DNA of 64,000 nt, taken from positions 372,001 to 436,000 of the forward strand of contig CAJNOP010000076.1 in NCBI GenBank assembly GCA_905250075.1. Direction: 5' to 3'. The notes beneath the pieces were generated by a model that had not been told where the DNA came from, searched no databases, and saw only the letters and a program-made list of their open reading frames with translations. Position numbers and translations under genes: made by a program. Source of the DNA: Rotaria sp. Silwood1. Lineage: Eukaryota; Rotifera; Eurotatoria; Philodinida; Philodinidae. Shown piece by piece: positions 24,192 to 36,935 of the stretch (positions are counted from its first letter, which is position 1; each line of letters begins with the position of its first letter).

Positions 24192-27100
24192 TTATGTTTG
24201 TATTCGACGAATATTTTGTCCTTGTCTTGTTACTTTATTTAATGCTTGAACAATTGATACAGTTACATTCATATTTCCAATAACTTCTGTTTGATCATCC
24301 ATTCCATATACTTGAAAAGAAAATAAAGAAAGTAGTAAAAAAAAAATATAAAATAAAAATAAAATCATTCTACCATCAACTCTTTCTTCAATAAGATCAG
24401 TTTGATTATGTAAAAGTTGTTTAGCATTTACAGTTGCAACACCAATATCAACACAATCAAGTGATGGTTGATCTTCAGGTGGTTCCGCAACGACAACAAA
24501 TTTTATTCTAAATAAATCAATATATTATTATTATTATTTGATATATTCAATAACTTACTCTCCACTAGATTTTGGTTCAACAAGTTCAGCAAGTTGCTGT
24601 TTCTTTGATTGATCACGTACAGAACAATCTTTTTAAAAAGAAAAATGATTGTTTAGAAAAAGAAAAAAAACTTATAATCAAAACTATTGTTTTTTACCAG
24701 TTTGAAAATTAAAACTATATTTTGTATTTGGTGTTCCTTTTACTAATGCATATGGTGTTTCAAGATCTTCTGCTGGATAATCAAGAAATTCTACACTAAC
24801 AAATACTTTTTCACAATTTTCATCATCAAATACAGAACATCTGTCAGTGAGTATAAGATCATGTACACCAATTGTTACAACATCATCTCCTTTTTTAGTA
24901 TTTCTTGACATTGAAGGCTGATAAATAATATCTGGCTCAGAATCATCAACATAAGGTGTTGTTGCATTTGATGGATTGACTACATCATCAGATGATCCTA
25001 AAGAAAAATAAATAAATATCAATAAAATTCTTTTTTTTTTTCGATTATATAAAAATGAATAAACTTAGTCATTTCTCAGGTCGAACTCCTTATGTTGAAT
25101 CTTTGAACTATCCGGTAGCGGGAGCTTACGGAACGCAAGGAAATTTAGTGGTATGAAAATATTTGATTTTGTTTTTTGTGATTAAAAGATAGCATGAAAA
25201 ATATTTTTGTAATACTTTTTATGACGACATGAAGCCGGTTCTCATTAATTCAAATCAAACATTTACGCCCTTCAACGACCTGTTTACGGTAAGAATGAAA
25301 GTTATACAACTAAACGAAATGTATGTGCCAATTAAAAGTCAGAATAAATTTTTGATTCTATTTTTTTTACCTTCATTTAGAATTTATTATTCAACAATTG
25401 TTTATTATAATAAGTTACATTTAAAGCATTAATTTTCAGCTAATTGCACAAGAGAAAGGGAGTAAAGGGACATCAAACAATGTCTAATGATCAGATTTAA
25501 ATTCAGTATGATCTTATCGGAGGTCATCGGATTATTTAGAATATCCTATTGAATTCGAATTTAGGATTTTGTATTCTGAGATTCTCTGAGTTCGTATTTT
25601 TTTGATCGTGCAGCCTAGAAGTCTCTGGAAACTTTCTTTCTATATATTTAATTTTTCTTTTTGTTTGAAAGAGCATATCAATAAATAGAACGTGACAAAA
25701 TCCTTTTTATGATTGTAGCGTTGTTTTTTTAAGGCATTAATTTTTCTCTCTTAAAAAGGACATCATCATTTCTTACACTTTGACATGCTCTTGAAAATAA
25801 AATTTAGCTATAAAGAAATCCGAGTTGCTAAATAAGCTAATTTTTAAGCCTTATTTGTTGAATATATACTCGAAAAGGTCGTCATGGTATAGCGCTGAAA
25901 ATTTTAAAAGGGATATCGCCTTAAATGAATATTTTGTTTTTATTTACCAGGTGATACTGTACCACTTGTTTCGCTATGAACAGGATGATCCTAAAATTTA
26001 CAATAAACAAATAAAAACAAAAAGATTTGAAAATTTGATTTTAAATAAACAAACCCCATTTTGATATCGAGTTGATGCATCGTCATCTCGATTATCAAAA
26101 CTAACTAAAATTAACAAAAACAAAAAAAAAACTTTGTTCAAATAATATTCTTTTAAATTTAATTACCTCGTTTGCTTTGTGAACTTGCATTTGATGATGT
26201 TCGTTGACGATAATTTTGATGTCCATTACGTACTGGTTGTGATGAACTAGATGATGGTAAACCAGAACTATTTCTTGGTAAACCTAAAATAACAAATAGA
26301 AAAAAGATAATCAAGAAAATTTTTTTTGTTCTTCATATTTACCTGGTCTTGGTCTTGGTTCATGATCAGGTTCAAGTACATCGTGTGGCGTTAATCGTAC
26401 ATTCATTTCTCTTTGTCTTTCAGCTATAGTTTTATGTCCAGATATACTTTCATCAGGTAATAAAGCTAATGGTTCACGTTCATTTGTTGGTGTACTTTTT
26501 AAACGTTGAGCTGGTGTACGAGTTGATGATGATGGTGGTAAATATGAATATGTCCATTTAAGTGTAACATCCATTGTACCATTTGATTCACCTTGATCAT
26601 TATGCATATCAAATGTACCTCGAATTGGATTATCATGTGAAAGTGATATTAATGGAATATCAGCACGTGCAACATAACGATCAGCTTTTTGATCACGATC
26701 ATCAAAAACAAATATTGTTAATTGAGATTGTTTAAGATAACGATCAAGATCAGCATCCATTGGAATAGGATATTGTGTACGATCATCAAAATTTGGATTA
26801 TTTGATGATGGTATTGTTAATGTATCATGATCAGCAAAATCATAAAATTTATATATACAATAAAGATCAGGTTGGCGATCTAGAATAAAAAAGATTTTTT
26901 TTTTTTTCTTTTTCAAAGAAAAATCAAGATGTTTTTCTTTTTGTTTTTCTACCTGGTGTAGCTGCTTTAACATTTGCACAATTAAGAATAGCTATTGTTA
27001 ATTCATTCATATTTGGATTCATTTCACGTTGTTGTTCAATATCATCAGATGTTTTTGTTGATTGACGACTTGTTGTAACAAGATAACCTTGAGCTTTCAT

Positions 27101-30100
27101 TTTTTCTTTTAATAAACGGAATGCTTGTTCCATAGGTACACGTAATCGAATCCAATATTCAATAGCACCAAATGTACCAATATCAAGATTATTTTGATGA
27201 GATGCTATTAATTTAGCTGAACCATGTAATCGACCTTGAGTACCTAAATAGAATTAAAACAAAAATTTTCTTTGATTATCATTATTATTATTATTTTCTA
27301 TCTTTTAGATTTACCTTCAATAAGTTGTTTTAAACTAAGTTTACATGCAGCTATTGTTTGAAATGATTGTCCAACTGTTTGATGAAGTTCAATAATTGTA
27401 TATTCTTTTTGTAAATAATATAAAAGAAAATCATCAACATTAACAATATATTGTGCAGTAAAATTATATTCTGGTGTTCGACCTTTAACAATAGGTGTCA
27501 TTTGTAATTCATGTTCAAAAAATTCTATTGAACAGAATGTTGATGGTTCAATATTTTTACCGAAAAATTCAAGTGCACGTTCATTAAATGAAGCACGACT
27601 TATATGAATTTCAATTAAATTTTGTCCACGTTCAAGTTCAATAGCTTCTTCAATTAAATTATTATCTAGATTTTCATCAGTGATTGGTTGGCTTGAAACA
27701 CGATATGGACGTGTACCATAAGCAACATCTTGCAAGGCTCTAGTGAAAAAAAGAGTGATTTGTAATTTTTTATCTTTCTGATGATTTTCTTATCCAAAAA
27801 TAAGTTGTAAACTATTCGAAAAATACGAAAACCTAGAAAGTGATTGGATAGACAACAAAGAAACTTATTTTATAAAAGGTAGAAGTCTAATAGATAATGA
27901 GTTCCATTATGATTGAAGCTATTTTGAATCATAGTTTGTAAAATTTTAAAAGTAATTCCTTTCGCATAGAATCACGAATAATGGTACAAGTTCGAAAGTT
28001 ACAACATCGAAAGACTAAATCATATTATCAAACATCTATATGGTGCAGTCCGTCGGATCCAGTCGAAGCATACTTTGATAATCTCAATTAAATTTTCTTA
28101 TCAAAATTAGATAGTTGTCTTGAAGATACGTGATAGCTTTTACCGATTTTTGTATTGAATGACTAGCACAATTTGCATATTTCTTAGACGACTAGAGCCT
28201 GTCTAATCGAAAATTTGCGGATCCAAACCCAGTGGGCTCCATTGCATCGTCTATTTTTCATGCGTTTAGTTAGAAACTATAGGATTTTAGGTATTATATC
28301 TATGTATAGTGTAAGGTTTTTTTTTGTCGTACTCTATACTCGTTCTGAGGAAAAATTGTCTTATTCATGTCAACATTCTTCTCATCCTAACTCGATCGAC
28401 ACTACGCTGCACAGTAGAGTAGAGTTACTGTGTACAGCTGTATTTTGTTATAGTATACTATCTCTCGCAATAGAAGGCCTGCTTGAACGACCAATGCACC
28501 GAACGAAATACAAGACTTTCTTTAACTAATTGATTTCTAAGAGAACTGAAACTTTAATTCGTCTATTCAAAGCCTTGAAAAAGCTCTCTCAAATCTTCGA
28601 AATCGTTTCGGTCTTCTCAAAATAGCTCTTTTAATTAAAAACTATAGAAATATATTGAACATATTATAAGACTTCGGAACTTCTAGTATGGAAGAAAGTT
28701 TACTGAAAAAACACACTAAAGATCGTGAAAATATAAATAAAAAATATTTTGTAGGTTATTTATTGGTTCTGACATTCTCAATCGTTAATAAAGATGATCT
28801 GAACAGATATCATTTTAGTTCCATTGTTAGGTTTTAAACTCTCAGAAGTCTATTAGGATTTTCTTACTATGCTTACATAAGTAGTAGTTAACAGAAGGCC
28901 TATAATGAATTGTATTCTAACCAAAAAACTAGTGCAGTTATAATTGCTCATTTTTTTTTTGCAAAATGTTTTTTTCTTTTCTTATTACACTTTTTATCCA
29001 ATGAAGAAACATACTTTTCAAGTTTTCGAATACGATCAGCACGAATATCAAGTAGTTGACCACTGTCAAGTATACGTGATGAATATTCTGCATGATTTTC
29101 ATCCATTTTTTTTTGAACACAATCAACCTATAATATTATAAATTAAATCTTAATCAAACAAAAAGAAAACAGATCGTGTTGTATTTTTATACTTCAAGTT
29201 TATAATCTCGATTAATTTTATATTGCATAAATAATAAATTCCGAGTTTTTTCTAATTCATTATATGTTTCAGCTAATTGACTTTCTAAGTCAAGTACTCG
29301 TCGATTTAGATCTAAAATAAAAAACATCTTTGTTTTTTTTTTTTGTAATTCTTTAGATTTTCTTACTTTGTGCTTTTTCATCATCAACTTTTTGTAGAAA
29401 ATCAAAATTTGGTTCTTGTCGTTGTTTACGTTGACGTAATATAATAAGTGCTTCTTCAATTTCTTTCATATCTATACCACTTTCCTAATTAAATAAAATT
29501 AGATTTTATAAACAAAAAAAAAACAAAAACAAAATTAGATAACAAACTTTTTCAAAAAATCTCATTTTTTCTGCCAGATCATCATGTTTTTCTTTCATTT
29601 CTAAATATTTCAAATGCATAGTACGCTGTTCTTCATCAGTTTTTCTATTTGTATCTTAAAATTGAAAAGAAAGAATTTAATTTAATTTTTTATTATAAAA
29701 AAAGAAATTTCTACCTTTTTCTAATGTAAGTCGATCAAGTAAAGTTCCTCGTTCACCTAAATCTGCTTTAATTGTTGCTTCAAGTTGTGCTATTTGTAAT
29801 TTTAATGCTCGTTCTTTTTCACGAAATTCTCGTTCACGATCACCATTAAATGCAGAACTAACTAATTTTGTATTCGCTTCTTTTAATACTTCACATTCAC
29901 GACGAAAATCTTCGATTTGCGCATTAAGCTAAAATAAATAGATTTATCGAAACAAAAATAAAATATTTATTTATATGCATTTGGATAATAAATAGTTATA
30001 ATCGATTTTTTTTTCAATATTTCATCAATAGCAAAATATAGTTTTTGAAAAATCAATTATATCCTGTGATAGTGAATGAAATTCTTTTTCAGCATATAGA

Positions 30101-33100
30101 GACTAATATTTACAGTTGGATACATTTGTTAGAAAGAATTGGAATACATCCAACACATTCTTAAGTAAAATACTGCATTTTATTGTTATATATTGGTAAC
30201 AGTTAATATTTTTTATCGATGTGTAATTGAACAGCTTTTGATATATAATAATTTCCTGAACAATACTTTAAATATTGTTCAGGAAATTATGTATCACAAT
30301 CTGAATTAACATGTGAATAATTATTTTAATAAATTAATGAGTCAAACGAGAAACAATCAAATATGATTACTTTGTGTGATCAGACCAAACAATCACCTAT
30401 GACATGGTATCCTCTCGTTAAATGAAAAAAATATACATATTAAAATAAACTAAAGTATCCATTTCGGACATTGAAAGGTTCTATCCTATTAAGAATATAA
30501 ACATGTATGACAAGAACTATTGATATGAAGTAGTGACATAGCCAGAAAAAATTTATGTGAAGAGGTGAACTTAGTTCGTTTCTCCGTTTGAGTACAAGGT
30601 ATAAAAAAAGCTTTTCCTGCATATCTCTATTGCACAGAGGGTGGAGGCTCTGTAGTAATGCTTTTAGGAGGAACGCAAAGCCTTACTAGAAAGGAATAAA
30701 CCTTCGTCCGGCTATACTACTAATAGAAAAGCACTTAGATTTATTTGAACGCATACAAAACACAGATAAGTAATATCGAGCTCTTCAACAATATTTGAAA
30801 TATGAATCAGAAAATTATTAAAAATCAAAAGCTTCTAAGTTATAGAATGATAGAAAATTGTATATGGTAGCACAGTCTACAATTAATTTTGTAAAAAAAA
30901 AGTTATTCCTGAAGTGACAATAAGTTTAAAAAGCAAACTGAAGAGCTACTAAAAAATATCAACTTCTAGAAATCTACTGATAAGAATGCTTTCACTATAC
31001 TTGAAAAGAGAATAGATTTAAGCCAAAATATGAATACATGTGATGACAAAGAATTTCAAGTACTATTAGAATATGTAATCGGATTTTTAAAACATATGTT
31101 TTCATGTTAATGGAATCTTGAAAAAAATCGATTATAACTAATTTTTTTTTGCGAGAGATAACTTTTTGATTATTTTACTTCTTGAATAACTGTATTTGAA
31201 CGTGAACCAGTTCTTAATTCAGTACGTAATTGCATCGCTCGTTGTTGTTCATCTTTTATTTGTCTATCAAGCCGATCAATTTCTTTTAATAATTCTGCAT
31301 TTGTCACTTGAAGTGAACGATTTTGCTTTAAAAAAAAAACAATAAATAATTAATTCATAATTGAAGATTTAACAAACTGATTCAAAATTTGTACATTGAG
31401 TTTGTAAACGTCTTAATTCATCAGATTTATCCCGTAAATCTCGTTGTAAACGAATCATATCAATATTTTCTTGTAAATTAGTACGTGAATCACCACCTGT
31501 TTGAGCTTTTAAACGTAATAAATTTTGTTCATATTCATTATCACGTTGTTGAAGTTGTTGACGAAGGCTTTCAATTAGTTGTTCATTGGCACTTAATTGT
31601 TGATTAGCTTTTTCAAGCGATTCTTCTCTAGAAGAAAAACAACAATTGACTCGTTTTATTTCATTAAAATAAAGTAAATATTTACAATTGTTTATTTGCC
31701 ATTCGAGCATCTTCTATTAATGCACTATTTATTCTTGGAGTTGTTCCAGAAGTTCTAAAATAATAATAGTCTACAATTGTTATACATATTTAGAAAAATA
31801 ACTTTTTGATTTGAAGAACGCTTAGAATATTATATAGCATTCAAAAAATTTTAAGGGATAATCTTCTGTTTTCAAGAAAATTTTCCAAACACAAAACAAA
31901 CGAATGGCGAGTTTATATTACTTTAGATGAACTATGAACGTGTGTTCTGAGCAGTGTTCGACATGGATCAATTTTTTAGTGACCCGACCCGACCCAAAGC
32001 TATTTTTTTGTCAAGAAAAACGAGTCTTTTTCATAGGCTAACGATCTTTTCAGTGTATCTATATAAACTATCTCAATATTCGAAGCAAAGAAACCGTTAC
32101 CTCGTCTGAAACTGCCGTTTGCTCTTATAAAAAGTTCGAAATCAGTCAACTGTTAGTGACCCGAGCAGAGTCGAACACTGGTTCTGAATATAATCGTTTT
32201 CTTTCATTCCAAAATTTCAGATTCGTTACTGACTTAGAACTATTCTTAACACTCTCTTTTAAATTCATGACAAATAGAACCTTTACTCTAGAATGCTGAA
32301 CAGAATAAAGTAAAATGCTTAGCAAACCTTGATCGCTTTTTGATAAACAATACAAGTACGTCAGCCGTGAAAGAGCTAAGAGCTGCTCGGCAAAGTTTTT
32401 GTCTACCATGCAACAAGCAGGATGTGTTTCAATAGCAACTTGTGTGCAAAAAAGTTTTGAGAAAGACTCCCTAAGCGACCTAATGTTGCAATATTCCCAA
32501 ACTTTCAAATGTTTTCCAAGATACTAGTGGAAAAAGTCGATTAGTAATTTTTCTTCGTACACCCACCCGTGATGTTGTTGTTCAACATATGCTTAAGTTT
32601 GCCTTAGCCTTTGCGATAATGATAAACACTGAAGGCGTTCAAAGTGTTACATTTTTCATGACAAAAGAAATATTTACTCAGTCTGCCGCTGTACTGTTAG
32701 GAGCTGTTTTTCAAAAATGATAAACTGAATTCAATCTAAAAACTACGCTGTCTATCGACCAGATGTTTCAAATAAAAACACACTTATATAGATAAATCAT
32801 TTAACATCTGATTGAATGCAACCTTCAGAAAAATGCTAGACAACTCTTGTTCAAAAGGTTTTTGCTGACCTAATATAACTTCAGAACAAGATTAGTAAAA
32901 TTTTTTGGAATATCTTAGCTTTGCGAAGCCTAGAAGTCACAGCACTTGTGCTCAGATGTATAAAATCGTTTTCTTTATGTGTATACTCTACAAATTTTCT
33001 TTTTTTCAAACAAAATAGGTCAAAGTCCATCTGATATTATATTGTTGAGAAATAGATTTCAACATTCTTTCAAATACTTTTGCACCGCCTATTATTTGAG

Positions 33101-35238
33101 AAGAAAAGTAAGCAAAACCTATCAACACAAACTAGACAAGTTCATTCGTTATTCATTGATTTTTAATCCAATTATCACAACTATTATTTTCTTTTTTTCA
33201 TTGACATTGTTGATGTACTAGTATTTCTTTTTCTCTTTTTAGTTGATAAAGGAAATAATTCTCTCAAATTAACTTTGATAAATGGCAACGTATAAATAAT
33301 AATTCATCTATTTTACTAAAATATACCCATTTTCTCTGTAAATGGACTAATAGTAAAAATATCGCTCTACATTTCTGTGCTATTACAATCTTCTTCCACT
33401 AATATCATTATAATAAAATTCCTATCGGAGCTATGCATTATGATATCTGAAAATAAAATCAGATCATGCTTGTCTTCAGGACACATCCTCTTCTTGATTT
33501 TCATCTCTCTTGTTTTTCTTATTTCTTTAAATGCCAATAGTTTCCGTGTTTATTCATATGCCATCGTATCGGTTGAGTTTTCTATACTCTTCTTTGTTTA
33601 AAGAGTACACGAAATTAATTACAATTAGGGGTCGACAAGCTCAGCTCAGTTCCGCTCAGAGGAACTGNNNNNNNNNNNNNNNNNNNNNNNNNNNNNNNNN
33701 NNNNNNNNNNNNNNNNNNNNNNNNNNNNNNNNNNNNNNNNNNNNNNNNNNNNNNNNNNNNNNNNNNNTGGCATGTCTTTCGATTCAAGATGATTGGATAT
33801 ATTTTTATGAATACATGGTCTCTCATTAATCATAGAGAAAACGCGAAAAAAAACAGAGGCTAAGATCAACGAGAAGAAGAAGATACGCCTCGAAGACAAA
33901 TATGATCTTATGTTATTGTCATCTATCATAATAAATAGCTTCTATCGAAATTCTATCATTATGATATTGATTGAAGAAGGTTGTCATAGTATGAAAACTA
34001 GAGCATCATTTTTACTATTAGTCCATATATAGAAAAAATTTCTTTATGATTTTTATAAGCAATTACAGTACCTCAAGCATTACGTTTGCTATGACCTAAA
34101 TATCTTTTTACTTTAAGGTCATTTCACGTTGTGCAAAGTGTGTTGTAGGCAGAAACTGCTGTCTAGTAATGATAGTTTTTTCTCACATACAAGTAATTTA
34201 ATCGTAAAAGAAACTCTAAACATTTTATCAGAACGGAAACAGGAAACAAGAAAAGTCGTTCTCATAGGATACTATTTCTATATGATTAAAACTTGATAAT
34301 CATCGATGCATAAATAAATTTAAATCAAATATTCATAACATAAAGGCTTTCAAATACTATTATAACATCTAATTGATTATTGAAAAACTAATTCTGTATG
34401 ATATTAACTGAAACTATCTTTTTGTTTCTAGAAGTTTATATAATTTAAAAAGAAAAAAAAAGAATATCACCTTGACGAATCTCGTGGACCAATAACACGC
34501 AAATTATGAAGTAATGGAGATGGCATTCGTTTCGGTTGACCCTTAAAAATATTCAATAATAAATTGAAATAAATTAAGAAAATTCTTTTACTGTATCAAT
34601 TCTTGATGTAACATTATCATACATTGTAGGCGATTTTTTCATTTGTTGTGCTGCTTGTAATTGTTGGTGAGCAACAACAATGCGTTGTTTAAGTAATTTA
34701 TTCTGTTCACTTAATTGAGATATTTTATTACGATATTCCTCAAGAAGATTTTCAGTTTCAGTTTCACGAGCGCCAAGTTTAGCTCCTTTTTATTTTTAAT
34801 TTATGAAGATATTAAATTTTTTTAATTTAATTTTATTGTTTACTTACCTAAAGGAATGGCGTCACTTCTCTTTTTATCTTCAATTACTTTTGTTAATTTT
34901 GTGGCTAATCTAGAAGAAAGAAAAATTATAAATACAAATTAAATATTGTTCTATTTCTTTTTTTAGACGTTTTTACTTTTTAATTTTATCTTCTTGCTTT
35001 CGAGCATGTTGTTTAAGAACTAAATGATCATCATATAAACGTAAATATCGATCTTGAAGTTCCAATGGATCAAGTTTGGCAATCATTTGACGTTCATTTG
35101 ATATTCGTTTAGCTTGACCTAAAATTGTTCGACATCTCCTTTGCAATATATCAATTAAATTTCTTTTATTTTAAAACTACCTTGAGATTGGTCAAGGCCA
35201 GATGTAATACTTGTATCTCGTGCCGGAGTAAAATCCAT
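24192..35238 (-). CDS. RPGRIP1L: RPGRIP1L homologue, ciliary transition-zone scaffold
   Basis: A gene of about 20 exons encoding roughly 1,200 residues. It starts at 35238 (MDFTPARDTSITSG) and stops at 24192. The first half (exons at 34983-35128, 34590-34785, 31390-31628, 29700-29930, 29190-29310 and 29015-29127) is heptad-like coiled coil. The exon at 29015 joins that at about 27735 to give IRKLEKALQDVAYGTRPYRV, the family's linker into the first C2 domain (STFCSIEFFEHELQMTPIV, DDFLLYYLQKEYTIIELHQ, about 27300-27650). A second C2 follows (NELTIAILNCANV, PDLYCIYKFYDFAD, TIFVFDDRDQKADRYVA, 26350-27030). The C-terminal C2 matches the RPGR-interacting domain (EKVFVSVEFLDYP, KFVVVAEPPEDQPSLDC, 24200-24950). 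In vertebrates RPGRIP1L anchors the NPHP module at the ciliary transition zone. The gene is inflated by long introns at about 25009-26166, 27740-29014, 29935-31180 and 31755-34470. The last holds a hAT-like element and a scaffold gap, so a missed exon cannot be excluded. Confidence 0.9.
25009..26166 (-). other. long intron of RPGRIP1L with possible exon-like segments
   Basis: About 1.15 kb between the C2-coding exon ending near 25008 and the small Ser-rich exon at 26167. On the plus strand, 25055-25150 opens with ATG and reads MNKLSHFSGRTPYVESLNYP before a GT, and 25229-25285 reads through another short frame before GTAAG. Both are less AT-rich than their surroundings. No protein family was recognised and the two pieces were not joined convincingly, so they are noted but not called as a gene. 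Confidence 0.35.
28065..28205 (+). repeat. dispersed repeat copy R2
   Basis: Second copy of the repeat described at 23300-23440, inside an RPGRIP1L intron. It shares TACTTTGATAA, the TTTTCTTATC core and an AGATACGTGATA block with R3. It is followed by TAGAGCC at 28191 and GTGGGCTCC near 28232, an imperfect inverted pair resembling the ends of the 61730-61840 element. Confidence 0.55.
30248..30290. repeat. perfect 18-bp-arm hairpin in RPGRIP1L intron
   Basis: The left arm 30248-30265 (ATAATTTCCTGAACAATA) and right arm 30273-30290 are exact reverse complements around a 7-nt loop. Too short for a standard miRNA precursor. It could be a foldback remnant or a folded intronic RNA structure. No target duplication was seen. 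Confidence 0.75.
31952..32180. mobile_element. hAT-like MITE in an RPGRIP1L intron
   Basis: 229 bp with perfect 11-bp terminal inverted repeats CAGTGTTCGAC (31952-31962) and its complement (32170-32180). The flanks are GTTCTGAG (31944-31951) and GTTCTGAA (32181-32188), an 8-bp duplication with one mismatch. GTGACCCGA appears inside near both ends in opposite orientation. No coding capacity. The internal DNA is GC-richer than the intron around it. Confidence 0.85.
33342..34026. repeat. large imperfect inverted repeat enclosing the scaffold gap
   Basis: The left arm, 33342 to about 33570, and the right arm, about 33768 to 34026, are imperfect reverse complements. The outer 19 bp (ATGGACTAATAGTAAAAAT on the left) match exactly; internal blocks such as CAATCTTCTTC, ATTATGATA and TTGTCTTC then alternate with mismatches. 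Arms are about 230 bp. The centre contains the 100-N gap, preceded by a small hairpin (CAGTTCC...GGAACTG, 33647-33667). It may be a long-TIR DNA transposon or foldback element whose middle was not assembled. Target duplication not evident. Confidence 0.7.
33668..33767. other. assembly gap (100 N)
   Basis: Exactly 100 N, the usual placeholder for a scaffold join of unknown length. It sits inside an RPGRIP1L intron and inside an inverted repeat, which is a likely cause of assembly failure. Confidence 0.98.
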
Positions 35239-35886
35239 CACTGTTCTTATTTATTTGATTTACAGATCTTTTCACATTAAAAATGAACTTTCACAAAATG
35301 TTCTTATGTACCGAAGCTTTGTTAATCTCCTCTTTAAATCACAATCTGTAAATAATCAAAATGAAACTTTATATTACTGATGATAGCATACCATAATAGT
35401 ATGTATATTGAATTCGGTAACTAAGTTGTGTTACTCACATTATATTGCATATGATACTTTTAATGATAGATGACAGTAGTGAGCAGTAATAATGAATTTC
35501 AATGTTCAACAAGAAAACTTTTCAGAGAATGTAAAAAAAAACATAAAATTCGATAATGTTTGAACAAGCATGAATGAATATGTCATAGGATATCTAACCT
35601 ATAAAATGCAATAAATTAAACTTTTGTTTCATCCATAAAATCAAACTTTAAGTGTAAAGTATTTCCTCAGCAATATTATGATTTTTTCAACGAATATCGA
35701 GAGTCAAATGATTGAAATATCTTCTCATGATAGTTCTAATGTTTGAAATTACTAAGGTGTAATATAGAAACAAGAATACTGGAGATGTAGGTGTAGATGT
35801 CGATCTCGCTGTGGATGTTAGTTTGGAGTTACTCTTCACCGACCTACTTCCATATTAAAACCTATCAATCTAAAACTTTCGTGCCG

Positions 35887-36030
35887 TACTTGGATACTTT
35901 CTATGAACTTTTCTAATTGAAATAGGATAGTTGCCCCGAAAATACGTGATACTTATTTTGTAGTGTCCGATGTTCGATGATCAGTGCATCCTATACATTG
36001 CTCAGACGAATCGTCCGAGAAAAGTATAGG
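35887..36030 (+). repeat. dispersed repeat copy R3
   Basis: Third copy of the repeat seen at 23300-23440 and 28065-28205. It shares GTACTTGGATACTTTC, the TTTTCTAATTGAAATAGGATAG core and an AATACGTGATAC block, and ends near ATAGAGTCCATCG. A GATGTAGGTGTAGATGTCG-like run lies just upstream (about 35785-35805). Confidence 0.55.
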
Positions 36031-36811
36031 ATAGAGTCCATCGATCTTGGACTAAACTAACAGTCTCTAATTCACATCCTTATGATATATAGTTGAAACA
36101 GAAAAATAGATATAGAACTTGTATGATTATAGGTAATTCGTTGATTGAAGTTCTTTTCGTATTTCATCATTGCTCGTCATAAGAGTTTTTTCTTCTCATG
36201 AATATTGATACTACAAATAAAATCAATATATTGAATTCTTTATCTTCAACTCAGCAATAACTTATATAATTTCGACTTTTTTTTTTATCTTTTTTTCAGT
36301 TTGGCATATTTATTATTCGACGTTTTGGCATATGTACATTTTATTTTTCAAGATCACTATGAGCTACATTCTTTCTTTCGATTTTCGACATTTTTCTTTG
36401 TGATTCAAATTGATTTTACCAATGTTATTTCAAACTTGAATAGAAAAAACTTAATGATATAATTTTCCGATATATCTTTTTACGAAGCATGATAGCCTTT
36501 ATCATTTGATGACAAACAATGAAAACTATTGAGATGATTATTACAATTCTTTTCTAAGGTTCTATTGAAGTAAATTTATCAACCATTCTACAATATTATT
36601 TATTATGAAAAATAACCAAATATTTATTGAACACAATCTAATATGCATCTTTTTTTTTTTGTATTATTTAGTGAATACAAATATTATACATTCGTTCACT
36701 GAGTAAAGCATTCTTCGGTTCGCTTTGTCATCAAATGACGACGTGTACTCGAAGTAGAAAACAATAAACAAGAATATTAGCAAAACTGTCCAAGTAAGAA
36801 ACGAAGAATCG

Positions 36812-36830
36812 CACACACACACACACACAC
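36812..36830. repeat. (CA)n microsatellite
   Basis: About nine CA units just downstream of the CEP78 stop codon, probably outside the coding transcript or in its 3' UTR. Confidence 0.9.
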
Positions 36831-36935
36831 AAAACACAAATACATTTAGAACTAATAAAGAGAACCTAATTGAAAAACAAAAGCGAACACCTGAGTATTA
36901 TTGATTAACAAAAACAAAAGAATTACGATCCATTT

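Larger units (their letters stand above)
35239..36935. other. intergenic region upstream of RPGRIP1L and downstream of CEP78
   Basis: About 1.7 kb with the RPGRIP1L promoter expected at its left end and the CEP78 3' UTR at its right. It contains dispersed repeat copy R3 and a CA microsatellite. No gene or clear regulatory motif recognised. Confidence 0.6.

Noticed and set aside
32146..32508. 120-codon minus-strand open frame in the RPGRIP1L intron
   Set aside because: It begins outside and runs into the hAT-like MITE end (to 32180), has no recognisable domain, and does not fit RPGRIP1L splicing.
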